A DNA stretch of 15,462 nucleotides, from assembly GCA_004325065.1 (NCBI GenBank), contig PITI01000276.1, forward strand, positions 1-15,462. The letters are read 5' to 3'. The position numbers were made by a program, and so were the translations under genes. This document shows, piece by piece, positions 1 to 8,700 of the stretch. The DNA is from Hamiltosporidium magnivora (lineage: Eukaryota; Microsporidia; Dubosqiidae). The stretch's first letter is position 1; every line of letters begins with the position of its first letter. The notes under the pieces were generated by a model, which was given only the letters and a program-made list of their open reading frames with translations, was not told the DNA's origin and made no database searches.

Positions 1-2
1 AT

Positions 3-764
3 GTCATTCAAATAAATAAAGAGACTGGAAAGGTTTTTAAAATTGGAAAATCAAGTTTTAAAAAAGGAGATTTTGATGCTTTAGGACCCGATGTTAAATA
101 TGTTAGTTGTCCTGATGGGGAATTGATTAAAATCAAAGATGATGAAAAAACGGTAACATTGCATGAAATTGATGTTATAAATAGTCGTACACAGGGATAT
201 TTGGCTTTGTTTTCAGGTGAAAGTGGGGAAATAAGAAATGAAATTAGAGAAGAAGTGAATAAAAAAGTAGAAGAATGGGTAAACGAAGGCAAGGCTGAAT
301 TTATTACAGGTATTTTGTTTATAGATGAGGTTCATATTTTGGATAATGAAGCCTTTTCTTTTTTGAATAAAATAAGTGAGGATGAATTCTGTCCGATTTT
401 AATTTTGGCAAGTAATAAAGAGATTCTAAAAATTGATACTCAAGATGGTGCAGAAGAACAGGATATTCCCAAGGATTTTATTGATAGAGCCTTGATAGTA
501 AAAACTGAAGAATATACGGGAAAAGAAATTGAAAGTATAGTTAAATTGCGGATGGAAGAAGAAAATATTGCTATTGATAAAGAATCCCTGAAATATTTAG
601 TTGATATTGCTTCAAATACAAGTCTGAGATATTCTTTGAATTTATTAACGTTTTCTAATGCAAGAGCATCGAAAAGAAATAGAAGTATAATTTTAGAAGA
701 TATTAAACGAGTCAGTGACATATTTTTGGATGAAAATCGAGCGATATCGTGTTTAAATAAATAA
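3..764 (+). CDS. RVB2: Rvb2/RUVBL2-type AAA+ ATPase, C-terminal part (5' end outside window)
   Basis: Rvb2 pairs with Rvb1 in a hetero-hexameric AAA+ ring. The ring serves INO80/SWR1 chromatin remodelling, TIP60-type acetyltransferase and snoRNP/PIKK assembly, mainly in the nucleus. The frame is open from the window edge, so the first 40 codons (3-122) belong to the gene although they hold no ATG. In the visible 253 residues: CPDGEL near 36-41; the Rvb-family LHEIDVINSRTQG stretch near 53-65; Walker B LFIDEVH at 105-111; sensor 1 ASNK near 136-139; arginine finger in DRALIV near 161-166; sensor 2 SLRY near 207-210; then the family's C-terminal DIKRV..LFLDE-like segment. The family is about 450-480 residues long, so roughly the N-terminal 200 residues, including Walker A, lie outside. 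Nothing in the visible part is broken. A second copy of its 3' end lies inverted at the right edge. Family assignment is firm; Rvb2 rather than Rvb1 is judged from the overall resemblance. Confidence 0.92.
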   Translation, partial: VIQINKETGKVFKIGKSSFKKGDFDALGPDVKYVSCPDGELIKIKDDEKTVTLHEIDVINSRTQGYLALFSGESGEIRNEIREEVNKKVEEWVNEGKAEFITGILFIDEVHILDNEAFSFLNKISEDEFCPILILASNKEILKIDTQDGAEEQDIPKDFIDRALIVKTEEYTGKEIESIVKLRMEEENIAIDKESLKYLVDIASNTSLRYSLNLLTFSNARASKRNRSIILEDIKRVSDIFLDENRAISCLNK

Positions 765-765
765 A
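756..765 (+). promoter_or_regulatory. Polyadenylation signal overlapping the RVB2 stop
   Basis: The gene ends AAT-AAA-TAA-A. This gives two overlapping AATAAA hexamers (756-761 and 760-765), the second spanning the TAA stop at 762-764. Very short 3' UTRs with the signal in or next to the stop are typical of microsporidian genes. The function is inferred. Confidence 0.5.
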
Positions 766-914
766 GTTTTAACATTCTTGCTAAAAGTTAAGTTCTAAAT
801 AGAACAGAAAAAAACATCATCTCGTATAGAAATTTGATTTTCTAATAAATTTTAAATTATTAAATGTCGTATTTTATTTTGCTCTACTTTCATCATATAT
901 GCTCTTCCAATATA

Positions 915-1160
915 TTTTGTTTCACCCCACCATGTCGAGAGCAGAATTGACTTGTAGTATTCTTTGCTTGTCATAAGAAGCGACTAAAAGGGACTGGTCC
1001 TTCAGATTGGGCGTATGGCTAACAACCCATCATTTAAAACCACATTCCTACGAAACCCGAAAAGGTAAACGAACCAACAGAAAGAGACCGGTGGAGGTAT
1101 TACAGAAGGTGGCTAATATTCCGAAGAGATGTAGTTCCGAGAATGAATGAACAAATCTAT
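915..1160 (+). repeat. G+C-richer non-coding block inside the inverted repeat, retroelement-leader-like
   Basis: Base composition rises sharply here against very AT-rich flanks. Recognisable stretches are CACCCCACCATGTCGAGAG, AAGCGACTAAAAGGGACTGG, GGGCGTATGGCTAACAACCC and GACCGGTGGAGG. None of the three forward frames gives a sizeable ORF. The wording (GCGACTAAAAGGG followed by AACAACCC) resembles non-coding leaders of non-LTR retrotransposons that I remember from other eukaryotes, but I cannot verify the match. The inverted copy at 14776-15021 keeps the same block. It could equally be a structured RNA or another repeat family. Confidence 0.4.
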
Positions 1161-1252
1161 TTTGTTCTAAAGTTTAAATACATGTGGGTAATCAAAAATG
1201 AAATTCTTACTATAAACACGCTATGAGTTTATTAATTTTGTTTTTTCTGCAA

Positions 1253-1386
1253 AGTGTATTATTTTTATATAATATTATTATAAAGATCGGTGGATGGAGG
1301 ATAACCCCAATAAAATAAATATTCTGCTTGGTAATGAGTATTTGAAACTGGTATGAATATAATTGTTTGGATTTGTAGAGGAATAA
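1253..1386 (+). mobile_element. Probable 3' tail fragment of a second retroelement, related to 13821-13930
   Basis: From GTATTATTTTTATAT onward this stretch aligns by eye with 13821-13930 in the same orientation. Shared words include GTGGA, GATAACCCC/AATAACCAC, AATGAGT..TTGAAA.TG.TAT and a closing GTGGAATA/GAGGAATA. I estimate around 70% identity with small gaps. Because the 13821 stretch lies shortly after the stop of the decayed R2/R4-type ORF, this is read as the 3' UTR of a 5'-truncated relative, a usual product of target-primed reverse transcription. No coding remnant precedes it. It begins right where the inverted repeat ends. Confidence 0.4.
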
Positions 1387-1489
1387 AACCACACACATCT
1401 TCGATTTTTCCATTAGTATTCTTATAAGGAGAAGAAATCTAAGAAATGGGGAAACTTTTTTACAAATTTATTTGTACTTTTTATGTAAC

Positions 1490-1965
1490 CAGATTGCAGA
1501 CCGCAGCATAACATTTAGGTAATTTCCATGTAAAAGCATAGAAACCTAGCTTACTCACTCGGGTTAGAAGACTAAGCACCTGGGAGATATAAAAATAAAA
1601 CCATTTGAAGTCAGAAAGGCTAAGTAGCGGGTTATACCTGTTGGTAATACATTGCACTGTCTAGGTGGACCCATGTAAGTCTTCGAGATATATCTTAGCT
1701 AGAAGTTTATTGGGTTAAGAAAGTGTATAGTAAGTAGGAGTGCTGCATAGTCTTGGGAGGAGCCCTGGGGCTTCGGTCTTCGATCATACTCCATGCAACG
1801 AGCATTAACGAACTCCGGGCAACAGCCCGCCTATAAAATAGGTTCTAAACACCTGATAAATGAAAGGCTTTGGGAAGTAGGTATCGCAGGTGGTACTGAT
1901 GGAGTGTTGGGTAGCTGTCATTTATGTTAAACCCAGAACTGCGTGAATGTCATTAAAATAAATAT
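1490..1965 (+). other. Unexplained G+C-richer, possibly structured non-coding block
   Basis: This half-kilobase is clearly less AT-rich than its surroundings, and I find no sizeable ORF in it on either strand. Hairpin potential is visible: CGGGC-AACA-GCCCG (1816-1829), AGCCCTGGGGCT (1761-1772), and a longer pairing of GGAGT (about 1738-1742) with ACTCC (about 1788-1792). It ends in GTTAAACCCAGAACTGCGTG followed by A/T-only sequence. It is not a recognisable rRNA or tRNA. Candidates are a retrotransposon leader or tail, or an unannotated structured RNA. Strand is arbitrary. Confidence 0.35.
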
Positions 1966-3537
1966 AAAGCTATCTACTGTTTTAAAAAGATGTGATATTT
2001 TTAATAAAAGTTATATGGAGAATAAATTTAAAGCCATTTTCTCGAGTTATCAAATCTAAAAAACTTTAAAAACGAAGATAATTTATGTTTTTTTAAACCT
2101 TATTTGACTTTTGTCTAAAAAAACTGTTTTTTATGATCATTAAAAATAATTTGAATGTCCTTAAACCTATTATAAATTTTCAAAATCATATTGGGTTTTA
2201 TATAATGAGTTTACTTTTAAAAATCATATTTCCTAAATCACACCGCCTTTAATATTAGGTATAACTCATTTAATTTGAGACATGTTCGTATTCGCGATTT
2301 TAACTGATTATATAATAAGGTCAAAATATTAGAAATTGCATTCCAATAACCCACTATTCACAATATTATAAACACTATACCCTTTCAAGTACAAGCAAGC
2401 TTAGACTCGTTTTTTATCCCTCAAATCAAACACTCCTATATCTTTCTGACTACTTTTCGAACAGAATGGCTCTTAAATTAATATTTTTCTAAGTACATTT
2501 TGTTTTTGAATCATATTTAGATATAATCCCTTGTTTCCTATATTTGGTATAAGCGGGAAACCATAGTTTTCTTGGGGTTTAAATCGAAGTTGTATTTTTA
2601 TAAAGTTTTTAAATAGTATCCCAATATTCTTTTGAACTTGAAAATCGATATTTTTCATGTGTATCTAAAAACCCCTTTGTATTTATAAACATTATTTTTG
2701 CACAATAGTTTTGAGAATAAAAAACACAAAAAGTTGATATTTTAGACTTCATAAAACTCAATTTAATTTCTTGTTTTTTTTTCAATTGTATAGATATTCT
2801 ATTAAGAACTATTAAATTTTTTATTTGTTTCGATTTTTTGCTTTAATTGATCCGAATAGAAGCTTATATTGATTTGGTTAGAAATAATTATCTTTCAAAA
2901 TTATGCATTGTTACATTGATAAATTCGATTTTATATATAGAAAAGTCAATCTTTCTTCTCCAAATTTAATACTCTATTGATTACATTCTAATTTGAATCT
3001 AAATAAATAAATTAGCGCTTTGTATCTCAATTTAATGTGTAACAAGCGGTTGATACGTATGGCGAGTATATGGGGCCTACAGGAAATATTTATTTACTCA
3101 AGTCTAGATACACTACAAAGAGACTTTATATGTCAAGTTCTTTTTTTAAAAGTGGTTAAAAAATTTCTAGCGTTGAAAAATATTAGAATTTTTTTTAAAT
3201 TCATGCCAATGATTTCTCTTTTTTCAGATGCAATTGGCATAAATTAGATTTATATTTTTCATTATTTACATGAATATGTATATTATTGGGTCAATTATAA
3301 TAATTAACGCTTTAATCTGAGATATTTTTTGATGTACACACTTGATCCTATTTGCCATAAAATTCAGATATATTTTTTTAAAAATTTATAGAAATAGAAA
3401 CAATTTAAACAAAACATTTTAATTCAATTTATCAAAAAATTACTCATCTCTATTTTCATTAAATCAATAAATTCAAAGGAAAATGTATTTGAAGTTCCTA
3501 TAATTTCTACTCCGGTTTTTTGTTTATAAAAAAATTA
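1966..3537. other. AT-rich intergenic stretch without a supportable gene
   Basis: Long A and T runs and stops in all frames. The longest open stretches (61 residues at 2473-2658 on the - strand; 75 residues at 3020-3247 on the + strand, which would need a TTG start) match no family I know and look like chance. A small inverted repeat, ATGCCAAT (3203-3210) and ATTGGCAT (3233-3240) with a 22-base loop, is the only structure noticed. The right part is the 3' flank of the helicase gene. Confidence 0.6.
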
Positions 3538-3543
3538 TTTATT
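3538..3543 (-). promoter_or_regulatory. Polyadenylation signal overlapping the helicase stop
   Basis: On the - strand the gene ends TCT-AAA-TAA-ATAATT, so an AATAAA hexamer covers the TAA at 3541-3539. The arrangement is the same as at the end of RVB2, which supports a short 3' UTR of microsporidian type. Confidence 0.5.
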
Positions 3544-5722
3544 TAGAATCTACAAAAGCTTTGAAATTTTTTATAGATTCTTCGTACGTAGGGTAGGACT
3601 TTATATTTTCTCTGATCCATTTAGAAAGGAATTCATTAGATCTCTTTTCTTTATATCTTGCGTCAAGTAGGAAAACGGCACCCCAATCCTCCTTATGTCT
3701 TACAACCCTTCCTATTGCCTGATTAACTGCACGATAAGCTTGCATTTCATACCAAGATCTACCATTCATTTTTTTAAATTTATCATTATACTCACGTTTC
3801 AATTCAACTTGTACATCTTTAAAACTTGGAAACGGAATACCAATTCCAATTACAGCACGAGCCAAATCATCTTTAAAATCAACACCCTCACTTGCTTTAC
3901 CCCTAAATACACATAGAAGTACTGCATTTTGTTTATTCTGAACACATTTTTTATAATTTTTTAAAATATTTTCAAATGCACTTAGTTTACCTATTTTTGG
4001 TTCCAAAAATAAGTTTTTAAATTTTAATTTTTCTAGAATTGTACCAAGTTTGTCTAAAAACACATAACTAGGTACGAAAACCAACACACCGCCTTTGCTT
4101 CCCACGGCATTTTTTATATCCGAAATCGCTTTACTGATTTGATCCAAGTAATTCGCGCTTGCCATATTTCCGTAGGTCCCAATTATTGAATTATTTGAAT
4201 ATCCTTTATCTAGCGCACAAATGAATACATTGGAAGGTGAAATCACATGAGGTGCTTCTACCACATGTTTAAAATCTGCACCAAGTTCACCCATTACTGC
4301 ATTAAATGGTACCAAAGTACCCGAAAGCAGAACCAAGGCTCGACAACTTGAAGCAACCTGTTTAAAAATATAGGAAGGGTCTAGCAACCAAAGATTCAAA
4401 CTATAACCACTTCTGCCATTAATATTCCGTTGAAATACAAGCGCATATCCTTCACACTTTTCAATCATTATTTTATCTGCCACAAATAATAAGCTCTCTA
4501 TTATTTGTGAACTACTCAGTCCAATCAAATCTCTTCCTTCATCTACGGAATTCAGAGCATATATATGCCCTTTCAATTTACGAATATTTTCAATATCCAA
4601 TCCTATTTCATTAAATTCATTTACAATCTCTTTTCCCTTCTTTATTTTGTAAATAAAATCGTTGTCTTTTTTATCGTAAAAAGAATTTGCAAATGAATTC
4701 TTGCTATCATTATTAGCAGTATTTTTATAAGATTCGTTATTATTAACTGGCAAATTGTTAAAAAATGTGTTTTCTTTAATATTTCCAGCTGATAATCGAA
4801 TATCCTTCTTATTATTAAATCCAGCACCATTAAAACTTACATTCTCTTTATTTTTTAAGGAGTTATCACAATAGTCTTTAATTTTTTTTATGATTCCAAG
4901 AATTCCTAAAAGTTCATTTCTTAAACTGCTCATTCCAATTTTTCGGAGAGAAGAAACAAGTTCGTTGTTGAGAATATCTAAAATATTGGATGTTAAATCA
5001 AGTGAACCAGCAGATCTACACGTATCTTCTACATTATGTGCTTCATCTATTAAAAGTATTGTATTGTGAAGAGAAATATTTAATGTAGAACGTATTGCAG
5101 GATCAAGTATGTAATTATAAGGTGCAAAAACCAGTGTTGCTTTGTCTGCTAAAATACGAGAAGCATAGTATGGACATGCAGTACTTTGTTTTCCTTCTCT
5201 TCTAAGATCTTCTATATCATGTATAGATTCAGACATTTTTTTACTGAGCCTATCTTTATTATTAAAATATATACATGCTTTGTTCTTAAGAAGATCACAA
5301 CAAGCAGTATTTTTATCGCTGACATCTACTAGTTTGGGAGATATGCAGTATTGTGTTCTGCTGGCCAAGATAGACATTCTAGGACGATATCTTGTTTTTC
5401 TAAGTTGATTAACAAGTTGATCAAGTTGTTTGTGTGTACGAGAACAAATTATTATTTGTAATGTATCTGCACTTTCTTGACTTATATTTCCTTCTTGATC
5501 TTTTTTAATACTTTTAACAATTTCATTTCTCTTATAATGTTCTGCCCATGCCAATACAGAACAAATAATTGATAGGCTTTTTCCAGTTCCTGTGGGACTT
5601 TCTATTATCCCTCCGCATCCCTCCTGTAGACATGATATAATTTTAGTCATAGTTACTATTTGTGAAGGATATGGTGGATATGGAATGTCTATAGGAATAG
5701 AAGATATTTTAATACGTGCCAT
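3539..5722 (-). CDS. FANCJ/BRIP1-like iron-sulfur superfamily 2 DNA helicase
   Basis: A 727-residue helicase of the XPD/FANCJ/RTEL1/DDX11 group, which unwinds DNA 5' to 3' in nuclear repair and replication of structured DNA. Visible in order: Q-motif-like YPPYPSQ (15-21); Walker A SPTGTGKS (42-49); motif Ia CSRTHKQ (93-99); four cysteines at 126, 142 (or 141), 150 and 183 in the spacing of the FeS cluster; DEAH box (226-229); an Asn-rich insert (about 287-353) in the Arch region; motif III LLSGTLVP (465-472); motif IV LVFVPSY (547-553); motif V RGKASEGVDF (607-616); motif VI QAIGRVVRH (668-676). The block GIPFPSFKDVQVELKREYND (627-646) favours FANCJ over RTEL1. It stops soon after the helicase core, so the long C-terminal partner-binding tail of animal FANCJ is missing. 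The ATG at 5722 is the first after an in-frame stop at 5752-5750. The frame is intact and intronless. Confidence 0.93.
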   Translation of the reverse strand: MARIKISSIPIDIPYPPYPSQIVTMTKIISCLQEGCGGIIESPTGTGKSLSIICSVLAWAEHYKRNEIVKSIKKDQEGNISQESADTLQIIICSRTHKQLDQLVNQLRKTRYRPRMSILASRTQYCISPKLVDVSDKNTACCDLLKNKACIYFNNKDRLSKKMSESIHDIEDLRREGKQSTACPYYASRILADKATLVFAPYNYILDPAIRSTLNISLHNTILLIDEAHNVEDTCRSAGSLDLTSNILDILNNELVSSLRKIGMSSLRNELLGILGIIKKIKDYCDNSLKNKENVSFNGAGFNNKKDIRLSAGNIKENTFFNNLPVNNNESYKNTANNDSKNSFANSFYDKKDNDFIYKIKKGKEIVNEFNEIGLDIENIRKLKGHIYALNSVDEGRDLIGLSSSQIIESLLFVADKIMIEKCEGYALVFQRNINGRSGYSLNLWLLDPSYIFKQVASSCRALVLLSGTLVPFNAVMGELGADFKHVVEAPHVISPSNVFICALDKGYSNNSIIGTYGNMASANYLDQISKAISDIKNAVGSKGGVLVFVPSYVFLDKLGTILEKLKFKNLFLEPKIGKLSAFENILKNYKKCVQNKQNAVLLCVFRGKASEGVDFKDDLARAVIGIGIPFPSFKDVQVELKREYNDKFKKMNGRSWYEMQAYRAVNQAIGRVVRHKEDWGAVFLLDARYKEKRSNEFLSKWIRENIKSYPTYEESIKNFKAFVDSK

Positions 5723-5740
5723 TGGGGTAGAATATATAAC
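5723..5740 (-). promoter_or_regulatory. Start-proximal CCCC signal and TATA-like box of the helicase gene
   Basis: Read on the - strand, the ATG is preceded by GTTATATATTCTACCCCA. The CCCC block (5724-5727) sits one base from the ATG and a TATATA run (5732-5737) lies about ten bases before it. Published work describes CCC- or GGG-like motifs immediately upstream of microsporidian start codons, with very short 5' UTRs. The match is by eye. Confidence 0.5.
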
Positions 5741-8700
5741 TAAATGTATTTATTTCGATACCAAATAGATAAAAAAATATTGAATTAATTGGAAAAAAAA
5801 ATAATTTTATCAAAGATTTGAATAATATGAAAAATAAAATAATTTCATTGGTTTAGAATAAGATGTATCTAATAGAAAATAATTGTGTTTTTTGAGTTTG
5901 GTAGTGAATTGACATTGGGTTCAGATTTTTAATTTTTAATGAATTATTAATGTAATGTTTAAATATCCACATGATATAAGCAAAAAACGTAAAATATGAA
6001 AACTAAAATAGAATTTTCAAATTCGAATTATAAAATTGCCTTCAAAGTATTTTTATGTCAAAAATTTGTTTTTTAAATGTAGAAAATTATCAAATTCAAT
6101 AATAGGTTTATATAAATTTTATGTTTGGCAACTTTTTAAGACTGAATCTTGTTTTAAATACCACGATTCATATTCTGTTGTTTTTATACGGGTCGGAATA
6201 TACCGCTCGGCTTTAAATCATTTATTATTTTTAATCAGGTCTAAAACGAATGAAATGTTATTTCATATTAGAATATATTTGTAATATTCAATAAGTTGCC
6301 TAGAAAATTGCGGTGCGTTATATTTGCCACTAAAGATATGTTTTGCGAAAGATTTACAAATATTTTATATATGATTGTGAACTGCAAAATAAACTTTGTT
6401 CTTAGGAACTTTAATCAAGAGTCTCCCAACTTTTTAGCTTCGGGACCATTTTACCTCTAAAAATTTTCCAAGACTAAGAATTCATTAGCTTTTGTACCAA
6501 TTTTAGAAATTTATTCCTTAAGTTATTATTATTGTTTTTGAAGGAAATATTAAAAGTTTCTTACAAATGTTCAAAAAATAATAATGTTTCTTAAAAATAT
6601 TTTTCAATATAATATAAAAATAAATAGAGAAGTAAACTTTCAAAAAACACTTTTTTTAGGAAGGTAATTCCAAATCTTATCATTATATCTGTAACGCATG
6701 ATTAACAATAGCTTAAGTGCTTTTTTTAATATTTGTTGTCATTTATTTTGCCCCAAAACCCATCAGAGCTTATCTTTTTTTAATCTTCTAGTGTCGATGT
6801 TAAAGGACTGAATACCGCATATATCGGAATAAAACCCCTGCATTTATATTAATAATTAATAAAAACCACTAAAAAAATTGAAATTGAGGTTTTTTGACAC
6901 ATACTGAGCTCTTGCCAAAAGAAACACGTGTATAACCGAAAATCCCGAAAAAATCGAGCTTCTGATCTTTAGTACGACAGTCGGGGTTTTACAAATTCGA
7001 ATAATTTCGAATATGTTCAATGATCAACAAAATGACATATAATTATTTTTTTTCATTTTTATGTTTACTGTGGACTAAAATTGTTATTTTATGCTCAAAT
7101 AATCAGGCCAACGTATCTCTCCAATTTTCTAATGAAAATTATGATACCTTAGCATTATACCTTTATAGTTTTTTACTAGTTGCTTTTCAACTGCGAAAAA
7201 AAAACTGTCAAAACAATATTTTGATGAAAAATCTCTAGTGAATCATACTATATTTTTATTTTTTTTCAATTTTTATTTCCTTAATTTGAATAAAATGAAC
7301 ACAAAGAAATATAGATAGTAGATTTTTAACGATAAAGGCAATGAGTGTCATTACCCTGTTATGGCGTGGAGTAATACGGCAGTATGATTTTTTTGCATTT
7401 AAGCTATATTGGTTTTTTTAAAATACAATATTATACAGCATTGTGCAGAGAAAGATCTTAAATCTCACATAATATTACTACAGATTTAAGAGTAAAAAAA
7501 TTAAAAACCGATAAACATAGATTTAACTCTTGAAAATATTTTTCTAAGAAGTTAAAAGCTAAACGAGAAGCAGTAATTCGAGGTACTTTACGTTGATATT
7601 CATTGGCTAAATGTGGCAAATGGTCCACAGACACCAAATAAATTAGAAACTCTAGAATCGCTGCATATTTCAAATGTCTTTAACATAGTTGATATATTAG
7701 GAAATTTCAATTTTTTCGACATTAAAAATAGCACAGGAAATATATAAATTCGTAGATAATGTTATTAAAGAATTGTATGTTTGAGACTGCCATTTAAATT
7801 ATTCGGTTTGACTCGAAATGAACCCTACTGCCGTCTCGGATATAGGTCATTTTTTGCAATCTATTTGAATAATTAATCTAAACTAGATAGTATATGAAGA
7901 GGTTTTAAAAATTATTAGCATTCACAACAAAATTACTCAAAAAAATATTTTTAGAGAGGTTTAAAAATCTTTTAAAAAAACAATCTTCGAATGAAAAACT
8001 TGAAGTATATTACAACTACTCCCGGAAAAATATGATGTAAAAATGAGGTTTAGTTCTCTGGTATAAAAGCGGTAGCAATGACGGAGGCTCAAAACTTTGG
8101 TATACATTGCATTATCACCTACAGGCGATATAAGGAAATTCCTTGGGTATATCTAAACCCTTAAGCTAGTAACATCCACTATAAAGTATATCAAATAATA
8201 TACGCAAAAACATCCCCAATTTTGTAACTTTGTCAGGGAAAATTGAGGAAACAATTTCCCTGTTTTACGGCTGTTTGCTGGCTCTTGTTTGGAAAAGTTT
8301 TGAACGAGTTTTTGAACTTAGAAAAATTATCGAGATATTTCCAAATGAAAGTAATCGTTATTTCGCCAATTCATGAGCAATGGATGGCTATTAAAATGAT
8401 ATTTTGATATAAATGAAAACAAATATATGAATGATTTAAAATTAAAATGCAAGTAAAATGATGCTGCTTAATTACTCTTATTGAATCATATCGTCTAAAA
8501 ATATTCTTTTGTTAATTCACGCGAACAAAAACTGTTTATTCATTTTAATATGTGCCAAAAATGTAGAAACAAACAGCGCCACTTATTCTAAAAGATTTTG
8601 CACTATAGACTGCCATATTTTCCCGGAAAGCACTTAAGTTTGAATTACCTCCCTAACAAGTAGATTTAAATCCTGCTCACCGTTCCTTTGTTGTAATAAA

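Larger units (their letters stand above)
474..1239 (+). repeat. Left arm of long inverted repeat
   Basis: This segment is repeated in reverse complement at 14697-15462, with base n pairing with base 15936-n and no indel. Reading both arms side by side I find no mismatch from 474 to 928 and nine from 929 to 1221 (929, 955, 979, 1059, 1064, 1107, 1117, 1184, 1221), eight of them transitions. Similarity fades at about 1231-1239. The arm covers the last 97 RVB2 codons including the stop, the 3' flank and a G+C-richer block. The duplication may extend outward, since the right copy is cut by the window edge. Confidence 0.95.

Noticed and set aside
8..292. 94-residue open frame on the - strand
   Set aside because: It lies opposite the RVB2 coding frame, which has clear family motifs; Ser/Leu-rich antisense shadow.
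440..775. 111-residue open frame on the - strand
   Set aside because: Antisense shadow of the RVB2 C-terminus.
1210..1413. 67-residue open frame on the - strand
   Set aside because: Crosses the repeat boundary and the retroelement tail; no recognisable motif.
1840..1860. tRNA T-arm-like AGGT-TCTAAAC-ACCT
   Set aside because: The loop does not fit the TTCRANY pattern and no cloverleaf partner arms are found around it.
1490..1965. Possible rRNA fragment
   Set aside because: None of the universally conserved SSU or LSU rRNA words I checked for is present.
2473..2658. 61-residue open frame on the - strand with an ATG
   Set aside because: No family resemblance; length expected by chance in this composition.
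3020..3247. 75-residue open frame on the + strand
   Set aside because: Would need a TTG start, hydrophobic AT-driven composition, no motif.
3695..3916. 73-residue open frame on the + strand
   Set aside because: Antisense to the intact helicase gene.
4642..4830. 62-residue open frame on the - strand
   Set aside because: Alternative frame through the Asn-rich insert of the helicase; low-complexity shadow.
6036..6284. 82-residue open frame on the + strand
   Set aside because: No motif and no start-signal context; consistent with chance.
7020..7238. 72-residue open frame on the + strand
   Set aside because: Leucine/phenylalanine-rich start suggests a signal peptide at first sight, but composition explains it and nothing recognisable follows.
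7458..7673. 71-residue open frame on the - strand considered as a transposase remnant
   Set aside because: It would begin at TTG, and no catalytic motif or terminal repeat could be found.
8640..8690. tRNA-like GTAGATTTAAATCCTGC stretch
   Set aside because: The stem is imperfect and no matching 5' acceptor strand lies at the required distance.
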